This document shows, in pieces, positions 39,577 to 51,040 of a stretch of 64,000 nt of DNA. The stretch lies in assembly GCA_954871525.1 (NCBI GenBank), contig OX940860.1, forward strand, positions 28,428,001 to 28,492,000. Direction: 5' to 3'. Both the position numbers and the translations under genes were made by a program. The notes below the pieces were generated by a model. It had not been told where the DNA came from, did not search any database, and saw only the letters and a list, made by a program, of their open reading frames with translations. Every line of letters starts with the position of its first letter. The stretch's first letter is position 1. Source of the DNA: Parietaria judaica (lineage: Eukaryota; Streptophyta; Magnoliopsida; Rosales; Urticaceae).

Positions 39577-42500
39577 ATGGCTGAACCTGGCGACACTGTA
39601 AGTTCGATTCCCTTCAAAGCTTAATTCGAGAAATTCTTTGTAGCTTGCATGGTGAATTCTTTGGGTTAGGGTTTGAGGATCTTTTGGTTGTTGATTTGCA
39701 GGCTGTTGGAAGGGAATTCGACCAAGATGAGCGAGCTCGAGAACGCGAAACACAGGTCTTTTCTTTTTGTGAATTTCTTAATTTTTTTCTAATTTTTTTT
39801 TTTTTTTTTTTTGTGAAGTGGTGTTTTTGTTGAATGAGTTCAGGAAGAAGACGAAGACAAAGACAAAGGGGAACCCAAATGTAAGTTCGTTGCTTCTTCC
39901 TCCTTGTGGCGTTTCTCTACTTTTATTTAAGCTTGGAATGTGGGTTGAATGCACAAATGTAAATAAACGTAGGGGTGAAACCAGGACCGGGTCGGAAACC
40001 GGGATTTTGCTGTTTTGTTTTTTTGTTCGATTCGGTCCCATTTGAAAAAATCTCAATATGGAGCCTAGTGGCCATCTACGATATAATTATAGAATAATTA
40101 AGAATAAAAAGTGATAAATGTTAAAAAATTTAAAGGTAAAAATTGAAAAAAAAAAGTAAACAAAATATTTTCGGGTAACTTTTGAACATTTTTCAGAAGT
40201 TTAGGGGGCAGTACAGCCCTCGTGGGCTCAACATAGATCCGCCTATGGTTGAGCCCCTTTTTTCTTTTACAAAACCGGGCCGGTTCTTGGTCTTTTACCA
40301 GTTTGGAAAAATCGCCGAGTGGAGCCTGTTTTTTGTTTTACAAAACCGGGCCGGTTCTCGGTCTCTTCGTTAATTTTTTTGGTTCAGTTCCGGTTTATCC
40401 ATGCCTTCCATAACGAGCCTGTTATGGGTTTATAAAAATTTCAGTGTGGAGCCCTTCTTCTTTTTTCTTTTTTAAGATAATCGGGCCAGTTCACAATATA
40501 TCTCTGTTTGTTGGTGCATTGTTTGTGTAGTACCGGGTCCTGCAGTTCAGGAAGAGGACGAAGACAAAGGCAAATCCAAATGTAAGTTTGTTGCTTATTC
40601 TTTTTTGTGCCTTTTTTTATTCTATTCAAGCTTGCAATGAGACTTCAATGCACAAATGTAAGATAGTTAGGGGTGAAACCGGGACTGAAAATCAGGCTTT
40701 TGGATTTTTTTCGCTTCGGTCCTGTTCGGAGAAATCCCGGCGTGGAGCTCTTATTTTAAAACAAAAAACAAAATCGGGTCGGGTCTTGGCCTTTTCCGGT
40801 TTGGAAAATCCCGGACTGGAGCCCTTTTTGTTTTACAAAACCGGGCTGGTTCTTGGGCTTTTGGCCCTTTTTCTGGTTCAATCTTTGTTCCAAAACATGC
40901 CTGTTCCGGGCAGCCCTTTTTCTTGATAACAAAATCCGGCCAGTTCACGATTGATTCATTGGTGATACATCGTCTGTGCAGCGACGGGTCCTGCCGATCA
41001 GGAAGAAGACAAAGACAAGGACAAAGACCAAGACAACGGCGAATCCAAGTGTAAGTTGGTTGCTTATTCCTCTTTGTGTCTCTTCTGTATTTATATATTA
41101 AACTTGGAATGATACTCCAATGCACAATGTAGATAGAATAGGGGTGAAACTTGCACCGGGAACCTTTGGCTCTTTTTTGCTTCGGTACCGGTTTTAAATA
41201 TTCCGCTGCGGAGCCCCTTTTTTTTCTTTTATAGAACTGGGCTGGTTCTTAGTCTTTTAACAGGCATGTTCCAGGTGTAGAAAAATCTCAGTGTGGAGCT
41301 CTTTTTCTAATCTACATAACTGGGTCTGTTCACAGTTTAATTTGATTCATTGGTGCTGCATTGTCTGTGCAGCGTCGAGTCCTGCCGATCAGGAGGAAGA
41401 CATAGACTTAGACAAAGACGAAGACGAAGACATAGATTTAGACAAAGACGAAGACAATGACAATGACAAGGACCAAGACAAAGACGAAGACAATGGCGAA
41501 CCCAAATGTAAGTTGGTTGCTTATTCCTCTTTGTGGCTTTTCTGTACATCTATTTAAGCTTGAAATAATACTTGAAAGAAAAAATGTAGATAAAATGTGG
41601 GTGAGACTGGGACAAAGAATCGGGCTTTTACCTCCTTTTTCGGTTTGATCAGTTTGAAGAAATCCCAGTGTGAACTCCCTTGTTTTCTTTTACAAAGCTG
41701 GTTCGTGGTATTGTCCCGGTTCAGAAAAATCCCGGAGTGGAGTTTGTTTTTTGTTTTACAAAACCGGGCCAGTTTTCTTGGTCTTTTGGCGGTTTTTTGG
41801 TTCAGTTCCGGTTTATCAGGCCTTCGATAACTAATTGGGTCAGTTCATGACTTCTCTGTTTGTTGGTGATGCATTGTCCGTGCAGCGCCGAGTCCTGCAG
41901 TTTCAGAAGAGGACGAAGACAAAAGCAAATCCAAATCCAAATCCAAATCCAAACCCAAATCCAAATCTAAATCTAAATGTAAGTTCGTTGCTTATTCCTC
42001 TCTGAGGCTTTCTATACTTCTATTTATGCTTGGAATGCGACTTCAATGCACAAATGTAGATAAAAAAAGGGGTGAACCAAGTACCAAAAACTGGGCTTTT
42101 GGCTCCTTTTCGGTTCGACCAGTTTGAAAAAATCCCCGTGTGGAGCCCGCGCTCTGTTTTTTTTTTTATTTTGACAAAACCGGGCCGGTTGTCGGTCTTT
42201 TGGCCCTTTTTGAGGTTTTCTTGCAGTTAAAACGGGTCTTCCTAAACCGCCCTGTTCCCAATTTTGAAAATCTGGTTTCTAGGTCGGTTCCGGTTCATGA
42301 TTTATATTTTGATTCATTGCCTGTGCAGCGAAAGCTCCTCCAGTGCGAAGGCAGTCATTAAGGCGTAGACGCAAGGAAGTAAAGCTCGAGTCTCAAGTAA
42401 ATTGCTAACTTCGTCTCCATATAATTTCTTCAACTTTAATATGTTGGCAAATTATTCAGTTTATCTAATAGATACCAAGTACTTAAGAGAGTTAAATATA

Positions 42501-44634
42501 GATGTTGTCTTATAGTCTTTGACAATGCTAGGTGGAAAATGATCCGTATTATTTTGCTGTTGCCGAACAATACGCGGTACTTGTAAATTACTGCCAACTG
42601 TTGATGAAACTAAATCCGGGGACCACGGCGATCATTAAGAGCAGTACAGTGGATGGAAAAAGAATGTTTGAGAGGGTATACATGTGCATGGAAGCTTGCA
42701 AATCCGGATTCAAGGCTTGCAGGCCAATCATTGCTCTGAAAGGGTGTAATCTTAAGGGATATTGCAAAGGCGTGTTATTGACTGCTATTGGCATCGATGC
42801 TGATAACACGATGTTTCCGATTGCTGTTGCTGTCTGTGAGAAGGAGAGCACCGAGACGTGGGACTGGTTTCTGAACCTGTTGAAGGAGGATTTGGAGGTT
42901 GTTGATACCAGGAAATTCACCGTGATAGGCAATGGGCGAGAAGAATTAGAAGACGTTCTGGCTTCAGTGTTTGAAGGGGCTGAAATACGAATCTGCGTGA
43001 GACACTTGCATGCTCTTTTCAGGAAAGAGTTTCCGGGTCTTCTGATGAAGCAATTGATGTGGGCTTGTGCTAAAGCCACAACACCAGGTTTATTCAAAAG
43101 AAAAATGGAAGAGCTAAAGGCGGTTAATGAGAAGGCGTACGAGTGGCTGATGAAAAAGAACCCTTCTAAATGGAGTAGGAGTCATTTCCCGCTATCCACG
43201 AAGTATGACACATTGCTGAACGTTCTGTGTGAAGGCTTCATTTCTGCCATTTCGGAAGTAAGGGATAAACCAATAATCGCTTTGTTAGAGTATATCAGGT
43301 ATTGGCTAATGCGTAGATTCAACGAAAAAAGAGAAAGCCTCGCGGAATGGCTACCGCCTGTTGGAAAGAGAATTCTGAAAATGATCGAGAAGAACGAAGA
43401 GGTGGCTAGACAATGTACTACCACAAGAGCAGCGACATATATTTTTCAGGTCAACCATGGTCCGAAAGTCGTTGCAGTGAACTTGGCTGAAAAACTTTGC
43501 AGTTGTAGAAGGTTCGATTTGAGTGGCATACCGTGTGAGCATGCATTGGCTGCTATTCTGTCGTCTAATTTCAATCTGATGGACTATGTCGATGATGTGT
43601 ACAAAAAGGAGAGGCTTATAGCTCAGTGGGCCAAATCTATTCAGCCGATGCCCTCTCCCGATAAATGGACAAATCTCGGAAAGAACCCTATATACCCACC
43701 CGTTGATACGAGTTCACCGGAGAAACCGGAGAAAAAACGGAAAAGGGATAGTTATGAAATAGTTGGTCCTGCGACCAAGTACAAGAGAGACCAGCCAAAT
43801 CACTGTAGCAACTGTGGCCAACAAGGTCACTCAAAAGTTACCTGCAAGAATCCCAAAGTAGTAAAGGTAATTTTGATGATATTTAGCAGTCATTTTTATT
43901 TTTTGTAGTTGAGATATCGTAATTATGCACGTCAAATTGCAGCCTGTTACGATAAAGCGAATGGGAAGGCCACCGAAGATGAATCTTGATCCGGAAACTA
44001 TAAAGAGAAATGAGAGGAGGCTCAGACAAAAGGCAAGGGAGGCAGCTCTAGCTCAAGCTGCTCGGATCCAGGGACCACATGCGGGAACTCAAATTACAAT
44101 ATGTCAGACACCGCAAGATACGTCATCTCGGGGATCACCTGCTGGCACAGTTTTACCAGCCGATCCTGCAACCAATCTCGCGAGAGTTGGTCCGCTAAAT
44201 CGCTGCGGGAATTGTGGCCAACAAGGTCACTCGAGAACCACCTGTAAGAATCCTGCAACAGCACAGGTAATTCTGATGATATTCGTCAGTCATTTATTTT
44301 TTCTCTCATTGTTAGAAATTACGTTTGAATGATCATTGTCAACTTGCAGCTTGGTCCAAAGAAAAGACTGGGACGACCACCAAAGGTGAGCACCGACCCG
44401 GGAAATATGTCAAAAAATGAGAGGAGGCTCAGCCAGAAGGCAAGGGAGGCTGCTCTAGCACAAGCTGCTCGGAATCCGGGACCATCATATCCGGTTGCTC
44501 AAGCTGTTCAGAATCAGGGACCATCATACCCGGGAGCTCAATCTGTTCGGAATCCGGGACCGTTGTTTCCGGGGGTTCAGGCTTCATCATCTCAGGGGCC
44601 GCAAACTATATCGTTTCGGGGTTGGCAAAGTTAG
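39577..44634 (+). CDS. chimeric protein: ZMAT2/SNU23 N-terminus with amplified mini-exons fused to a MULE transposase body (SWIM, CCHC, AT-hook-like)
   Basis: Eleven exons, all GT-AG and in phase: 39577-39597, 39702-39755, 39844-39880, 40531-40581, 40982-41050, 41373-41507, 41886-41978, 42329-42396, 42532-43866, 43943-44266 and 44350-44634. They give 823 residues without a stop. Exons 1-3 and 8 match exons 1-4 of the ZMAT2 gene at 45778 (MAEPGDT/MAQAGNG, then [16 protein letters not shown]). Exons 4-7 are variants of a fused exon 4-start/exon 3 unit (GPA.QEED.DK.KSK), giving a Lys/Asp-rich segment at about residues 44-155. Exon 9 is a Mutator-type transposase domain. Its expected first catalytic Asp (DGCHLKG) is KGCNLKG (K246), and the second is in IGNG (N310). 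The third, Glu, is kept (CEGF, E410). A SWIM finger follows (C499, C501, C511, H513), then a Lys/Arg NLS-like stretch and a CCHC knuckle (C601, C604, H609, C614). Exons 10 and 11 repeat a GRPPK AT-hook-like segment; exon 10 has a second knuckle. It probably binds nucleic acid and is unlikely to transpose. Exon joins are predicted. Confidence 0.8.
39881..42328 (+). repeat. tandemly amplified intron-exon units inside the chimeric gene
   Basis: Introns 3 to 7 of the chimeric gene (39881-40530, 40582-40981, 41051-41372, 41508-41885, 41979-42328) are visibly related. Each starts GTAAGTT(C/G/T)G(G/T)TTGCTTATTC or similar, passes through 'ggggtgaaac(c)gggac', 'ttttacaaaaccgggc' and 'ggagccc' wording, and ends in a 'gattcattgg...gcattgtctgtgcag' acceptor. 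The unit of about 350-650 bp, each carrying one mini-exon, has therefore been duplicated about four to five times, with preserved splice sites and a repeated 1/2 phase that keeps the frame open. Confidence 0.85.
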
Positions 44635-45777
44635 GAATTATGCTGTGTTTTGAAATGGCTGACTACTATTTTGATGACAGTTTGGAATTATGGTCGAATT
44701 GCTTTGCGTTAGACTTAGATGCTGTAATGGTCTAATTATTATTTATGGTGAATTCTAGTTTATGTTTTTATGTAAATTTGCCAACTCAGTGCCAATTTTG
44801 TATGTGGTAAATTATATAAATTTACTACTATCAATTAGTAGCGCACCACGTTTTGTGTACGTTTGCCATAATTTATTATTAGGCGGTTCATGGCATAAGT
44901 ACCAATTCTAGGTAAAAAATAATAAGTTTTAAAAAAATTAGCAGGACAAAGCACAAATTTTTTGATATTAAACATATCAAAATTTTGATATTAAAGTATT
45001 GGTACTTTGTTCGGTAAAATTTATCTTTACTTTTTTAAAAAGAGAATTGTATTTGTGTTGCGAATATCTCTATTATAAATAATAATGTAAATTTTTTGCG
45101 GCATAAATATTTAGTTTTGTGCCGGGTGTGTTGGTATATTTTCAATCTTTTTTTTTTTTAATGGTAAAAAGGTAACTCAAATGCCACAAAAGAGTGTTGA
45201 AGTCGAGTTACGACTTGTTAAGCTAGAGACACATGTTTGTCTCAAGTTTATCGACAATGTTTTGTAGTTTTTGAATAATTGTCGCTAAGTTAAAAAAGAG
45301 ATTGAAAATACACTGATGCACTTAGCATAAGATTGGGTATTATAACGTAAATATCCTTAATAATATGTTACGAACCAAAATAGATAAACTTGGAATTGAA
45401 AAATCTTCGGTCCACACTCAGAAAACCTATATCCTCAAGTTTTTGAATGTTGATATTTACAACCTAACAAACTCAATTAACCTGAAAACAATACTTAGTG
45501 ATGTTAACTTGTTTAACCATATAAACGATACTTTAAAACGCTTAAACCTGTAAACGACAATAAAACAAAAATCGAAACATCGTATTTTGTATAAATTTTG
45601 TTCACCCATAAAACGACATCGTACGTATCGAGAACGACAAAAGGTGAGCAGAAACGACAGAACAATCTGTGCGATTTATGAAAATATTTTGTTTTCTCGT
45701 CTTCGTCTTCTTGGCGGAGAATCGGTTGGGTTGTGATCACAAGATTCTGCAAATTAGGGCTTGGGAGTTCTCTAGCC
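44635..45777. other. spacer between the chimeric gene and ZMAT2; right end is the ZMAT2 5' flank
   Basis: 44635-45300 is an AT-rich 3' flank with no gene. 45600-45777 is the presumed ZMAT2 5' UTR and promoter. It shares short words and order with the 5' flank of the chimeric gene (gaaacgacagaa, gtgatcac/tgatcacc, aaattagggctt, ccATGGCT), showing that the duplication that built the chimera included upstream sequence. Confidence 0.55.
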
Positions 45778-46020
45778 ATGGCTCAAGCTGGCAATGGCGT
45801 AAGTTCGATTACCTTCAATCCATGCTATTTTGAATAATTGTTTGAGTAGGTTATCAGGAATTAGCTGTTTTCAAGAGTTGCATTGATGATTATTCGAAGA
45901 ATTCGTCTTCTTTGTCGCCGCAGGCTGTTGGAGTTGATAACACGTTCAGAAGGAAATTCGACAAAGAGGAGTATTTGGAACGAGCTCGCGAGCGCGACAG
46001 ACAGGTCTTTTCTTTACATA

Positions 46021-46059
<39 letters not shown>

Positions 46060-48691
46060 TGCTGATTTCTGAACTGGTTTTTTTGTGGGTGATTTCAGGA
46101 AGAAGACAAAGGAAAATCCAAGTGTAAGTTCATTGCTTATTATTATTATTTTTCTGCATTTGTTTGAGATTTGTTTAAGCCATTTCTCTTGATTCGTTGT
46201 CGATGTCTCGTTTGTGCAGCGAAAGGTCCTCCGGTTCAGAGGCAGCCATTGAAGCATCGAGATTACGAAGTGGATCTCCAGTCCCGATTAGGAAAAACTC
46301 AAGTGAGTTGTTGAGTTCATCTCCATTTTATTTATTTGACTTGAAATTTGATATGGATATTGCTGTCTTGATCTTGCATTTTTCTCAGTAAACTCTATGG
46401 CCAATTTTCTCACTCTGAATATTATTAACATACGGCAGCAAATAAAGGACCGATAACTGCGTGACAGTCCAATTTTACGGGTGTACCGAGAGGGTAATTT
46501 TGTACGGCCGATTGTGGTGATCAGATTTTACGGGTTTGCTGATAACTGACTGGTATACTAACATAATTTACGTAAAATATTAGTATTTCGAAATGTTATT
46601 CATTTATGAATAAATTTAATAAAGAAGTATTGAGTTTTTTGGGGTCTTATGGGGCTTTCGGAGTTTATGGAGTTTTCGTCGGGTTTTTGCAAAAGGAAAT
46701 GGGTTCTTCAATTTTAACCCAGTTCCTTGGGGTAGCGGGCTCTTGACGGCTCTTTGATCCTTGACAAGGTGCCGTTTATGTACAATATATCGTTTGTGTA
46801 CAGTGAGTCGTTTGTATAAAGTTTGTGTCTGTTAGGAGTAGTTTCTTGTTTCGGATGTTATGTTTGAGATAATGCATATGTAAGCATGAACAACCTCACT
46901 CGTAAATTATTATAAATGTACTAATAGAGTGTAAACTGTAAACGATCAATACATACATATATACATTATTGAGGAATTGTTCAAAATACTATCTGTATGT
47001 TCTGAGAACTTTATACATATGTATTTTCTTAAACCGGTTATCGTCTCTTGCAGGTTGTTACGCCCATAGCACCTCTCAGTCAACAGGTAGCTATATACTT
47101 ATAACCCTGGTTTCTCTATTATCCCCCACAAGTATTCCTGTTAGAACTTGAACTATTATTTACGTCTTGCTATTATATCTTCGATTAATTTAATTTTAAT
47201 ATACTTATTTTCTTCGATCATTTAATTATCAACACTAAACACGTGGCATATTCCGTTTAGTAAAATGCTTGGTCTTCTTCATAGCTATGTGTAATTAATT
47301 ACAGATTGCCTTTATCTGACAGTGAAGTATCATGTATACATTAGTGATCGTTTTCTCCGTTGTAATGCCTTGAAAAAAATATAGTTTTGTTGTGATCTTA
47401 TAATGTTGATTAATTTTGAACTTATAAATACTTTTGCTTGTGATCCACGTCGTGAATAATTTTTGCTTGATTACTTCTTTGCAGGCTGGTTATTTTTGTT
47501 CAGTTTGTGAATGTGTGGTAAAGGATTCGGCAAACTACCTGGATCACATCAATGGAAAGAAACGTATGCGGTCCTTCAAGTTTCATGTATTTAATTTTTC
47601 TGATTAAATAGTTACTTGTTATTAGTATTATTTTAAATCTTTATCATCTTATTGGATAAAGTTGCTCTCTAATAGATCAAAGAGCTTTGGGTATGTCTAT
47701 GCGAGTAGAGCGGGCTTCTCTTAAGCAGGTATACTTGTCAGAATTTTTTTAATATAATGTGTTATAATTTATTTGGTTTCTGATGAACAAGTCTTTTTGC
47801 AATTGATGTCTATTTTTTTGTAAATTTATGCCTACATCTTTTTTACTTATGGAGGAAGATAAACGAAAAAATTTCACAATTTATTGGCTTGATAAATAAG
47901 TATGACCATGCGTGTAGCGGGTACCTCTTAAGCATGTATACTCGGTGAATCTACGTATAGATATGTATGCGTGTGTTGCGTTTTGGCATTGTTAATAATT
48001 ATGACATTGTCAAACAATTTGTGGATGATGTAGGTCCAGGAGCGTTTTGAGGCTCTCAAGAAGAGGAAAGAGCCCGGGAGCTTCTCCGAGCAAGGTTAAT
48101 CTTGGAACTAATTAAAAGACTTCATCACTTGAGATTTCCCCGAAATCAATTCAACCAAATTGCTTATTATTACTTTGGTTGTTGATTAGATCTTGATGAG
48201 CGGATTCTAAAGCAGCAACAAGAAGAAGAGGAGCGGAAGCGCCAGAAACGAGAAAGGAAGAAAGAAAAGAAGGTTTGCTACTCTAATTTTTGTTTTAAGA
48301 ACAATAATTATTCAAAAAATGTTTAAAATGGAATAAGATTTAACGTTTTTGGCAAAAACGACCCTGCAATCCAAACATGCAGCACATTTGGCCACTTTTT
48401 GAGTAATTATAGATACAAAAAAACAAACAAACAAACAAACAGTATTTTCATAATTTATCTGGATTTTAAGATAATTTATGTTTGTTACTTTATAAATTAG
48501 AATAGCTTATTAAATAACAATTTCTAAGATAATTGTTTCGCAATTTTATTCTCTTTGAGTTCTTCGTCATTTATCGCATGTTCTTCGTCCTTGTATCTCA
48601 GAAAGAAAAGGCCCTAGAAGAGGAACCTGAAGTCGATGCTGACGTAGCAGCTTTGATGGGATTTGGCGGGTTTGGAACATCAAAAAAGTGA
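45778..48691 (+). CDS. ZMAT2: ZMAT2/SNU23-like matrin-type C2H2 zinc-finger splicing factor
   Basis: Ten GT-AG exons: 45778-45798, 45924-46004, 46099-46123, 46220-46302, 47054-47086, 47485-47563, 47676-47728, 48034-48094, 48190-48272 and 48602-48691. They give 202 residues, the usual length of the family. Order of features: an N-terminal motif [17 protein letters not shown], the [18 protein letters not shown] block, a U1/matrin-type zinc finger (C86, C89, H102, H108 in CSVC...DHINGKKH), [18 protein letters not shown], a coiled Glu/Lys/Arg-rich segment, and a conserved tail [18 protein letters not shown]23/ZMAT2 is a U4/U6.U5 tri-snRNP and B-complex protein needed for pre-mRNA splicing, acting in the nucleus. 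The gene is intact. Intron 2 has a TA microsatellite. The 5' part of this gene is the source of the adjacent chimeric gene. Confidence 0.95.
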
Positions 48692-49582
48692 ATTCTGAGC
48701 GAAGCCCGAGATTTTTTTTTTTTCTCGTGTAATCTTAAGTATTATCTGCAGGATTCAAGAGAAAGTCAAAATTATAGGAAAGCAGACTTGTAATATAGTG
48801 ATTTGAGTATATACAGGATTTAGTTTAAATGATGATGGTACCCTTTTACTTTCTGTGCCTTTTGTTTTTGATCCCTCAGAGCTGAATTATGACTTTTTAT
48901 AGAGTTCATTTTGATACAAAATTTAAAAGTTCATAAATCCTGTTGATATAGAAAATACATTGATACAAGAAAAAAGAAAATACATTGATAGAGTATTTCG
49001 TATAATAAATATATATTTTGCCAACTTTAGCAGCGTGTTTTTTTTTTTTTTTTTTTAGGGGCTAAGTAGTAAGTTCTATTCCTCTAATATTAATAAAAGG
49101 AATGATTGTGTGAAAAGTATCTATATTTTTTCAAAATTGGGCGGCATATTCCCAAACTTCAATAGCACGGGTTAAATTCTCAAGGTCGGGAAATTTTGCA
49201 TTTTCAAATAGTTTTTCCCTATATATCCCTGTCAACGTTACATGTGTCTCGTAATGAAGTATTTAGCACGAGAAATTTCAAGACATGAAAAAAGATTTAT
49301 TTTAATTTGAGTTCTGCACATGTAAAAAAAAATCAACACCAGTGGAAACATATGAGACATAATCAATCAAAATATGTGAATTTCACGATCATGACTATTA
49401 ATCCGAACATTTGAAAACTTAGAGAATATACTGTGTTAATTCAAAAAAGTTTGGGTACTTTTGCCACAGAGTACCCCTTAATAAAATTAAGAACATTTGA
49501 CAATTACTCGGTTATAATTTCCCGCCACCTTTGCCAACCTCCCAAGCTTTCTTCAAAAACTCACTCCTCGCCATTGCCAAGC
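48692..49582. other. spacer between ZMAT2 and the PPR gene
   Basis: ZMAT2 3' UTR, then an AT-rich spacer. Fragments of MULE-arm wording (caaaattgggcggcatattccc, about 49133; gtttgggtacttttgcc, about 49449) show that the PPR 5' flank contains decayed MULE-type sequence. No other gene. Confidence 0.45.
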
Positions 49583-51040
49583 ATGACCAATCCTCGCGGT
49601 GGCGTGGAGCGGCGCATCCTGAGCCTCCTCCACGGCCGCGAAACCCGCAAACACCTTCGTGAAATCCACGCTCACTTCCTCCGCCACGGCCTCGCCGGCT
49701 CCCCCCGAATCCTCGCCCACTTCGTCTCCATCTGCGCCGCAGCCAACCGAACCATCCATGCGCGGCGCGTCTTCGAGCAGACCCCGAATCCCGACGCGCC
49801 ACTCTTCAACGCCGTGATCAAGGCGCACTCTCTCTCCGGCCCCTTCGAGCACTCCCTGCACTTGTTCTCCGCCATGAAACGGCGTGCGGTTTCGCCCGAC
49901 GAGCTCACTTTTGCGCCGCTGCTCAAGGCGTGCTCCAATTTAAGGGATTATCGAGTTGGTCGATTTGTTTGGTCGCAAGTCGTGAGAGCTGGGTTCGAGC
50001 GATTTGGGTCGGTTCGGATCGGGATCGTCGAGCTCTGCGTGTACTGTTTGGAGATGGAAGACGCGAAGAAAGTGTTTGATGAAATGCGTCACCGAGATGT
50101 GATTGTTTGGAACTTGATGGTTCGTGGGTTTTGTAATTCTGGTGACGTTGATGCGGGTTTACGTCTTTTTAGGAAAATGACCGAGAGAAGTGCCGTTTCT
50201 TGGAACTCGATGATCTCTTGTCTAGCTCGTAACGGACGGGATAGTGAAGCTTTGGGTCTGTTCATCGAAATGAGAAGTCATGATTTTGAGCCGGACGATG
50301 CGACTGTGGTGACTGTTTTGCCCGTTTGCGCTCGTTTAGGCTCCGTTGAAATTGGGAGATGGCTACACTCTTACGCGGATAATACTGGGCTTTTACGGGA
50401 TTTTGTATCCGTTGGGAATTCACTAGTGGATTTCTACTCAAAATGCGGAGATTTGGAATCCGCTTCGAGTGTTTTTGATCAAATTCGTCGGAAAGATGTC
50501 GTTTCGTATAACACGATGATTTCGGGCTCAGCTTTGAACGGAGAAAGTCAACGCGGGATTGAATTATTCAACGAGATGGTCAACCAAGGCATAAAGCCTA
50601 ATAGCGCCACTTTCACCGGAATCTTAGCGTGCTGTGCCCGCTCGGGATTGGTGGAGAAAGGAAGAGAAGTATTCGCTTCAATGGTCCGATATCACAGGAA
50701 GCCGGAGCTTGAGCATTATGGGTGTATGGTCGATCTTCTCGGCAGAAACGGGCTTGTTGATGAGGCCCATAATCTGATCAGAAGCATGCCCATCAAGCCC
50801 AACTCTGCTCTATGGGGCTCCTTGCTCGGTTCTTGCCGTACTTTTGGCAAGTTGGAGCTTGGTGAAACAGCAATTTCCGAGCTCATTGAGCTCGAGCCAC
50901 GGAACTCCGGTAATTTTGTATTATTGTCGAATTTGTACGCCGAGGAAGGGAGATGGGATAGGGTTGAGAAGGTGAGAGATCTGATGAAGGAGAGATGTGT
51001 CACAAAAGCGCCTGGTCAGAGCGCGGTCGGATTAGAGTAA
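49583..51040 (+). CDS. PLS-class pentatricopeptide repeat protein, E-type (At1g09190-like)
   Basis: Intronless frame of 485 residues from ATG 49583. The longer upstream open frame lacks the family motif and is AT-rich, so this internal ATG is preferred. MTNPRGGVERRILSLLHGR opens the protein. P, L and S repeats follow, for example NAVIKAHSLSG, VWNLMVRGFCNSG, SWNSMISCLARNG and SYNTMISGSALNG. The C-terminus has E-type motifs (ALWGSLLGSCR, then NFVLLSNLYAEEGRW), with no DYW deaminase domain. Such proteins bind organellar RNA and usually act in C-to-U editing or processing in mitochondria or plastids. Length and start match my memory of the Arabidopsis At1g09190 family. Target RNA is unknown. Coding G+C is higher at the 5' end (about 49560-49900). 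No frame damage. Confidence 0.9.
   Translation: MTNPRGGVERRILSLLHGRETRKHLREIHAHFLRHGLAGSPRILAHFVSICAAANRTIHARRVFEQTPNPDAPLFNAVIKAHSLSGPFEHSLHLFSAMKRRAVSPDELTFAPLLKACSNLRDYRVGRFVWSQVVRAGFERFGSVRIGIVELCVYCLEMEDAKKVFDEMRHRDVIVWNLMVRGFCNSGDVDAGLRLFRKMTERSAVSWNSMISCLARNGRDSEALGLFIEMRSHDFEPDDATVVTVLPVCARLGSVEIGRWLHSYADNTGLLRDFVSVGNSLVDFYSKCGDLESASSVFDQIRRKDVVSYNTMISGSALNGESQRGIELFNEMVNQGIKPNSATFTGILACCARSGLVEKGREVFASMVRYHRKPELEHYGCMVDLLGRNGLVDEAHNLIRSMPIKPNSALWGSLLGSCRTFGKLELGETAISELIELEPRNSGNFVLLSNLYAEEGRWDRVEKVRDLMKERCVTKAPGQSAVGLE

Noticed and set aside
49512..49938. Antisense frames of 88-102 codons opposite the PPR gene
   Set aside because: G+C-driven shadows; no domain, and the sense PPR repeats explain the region.
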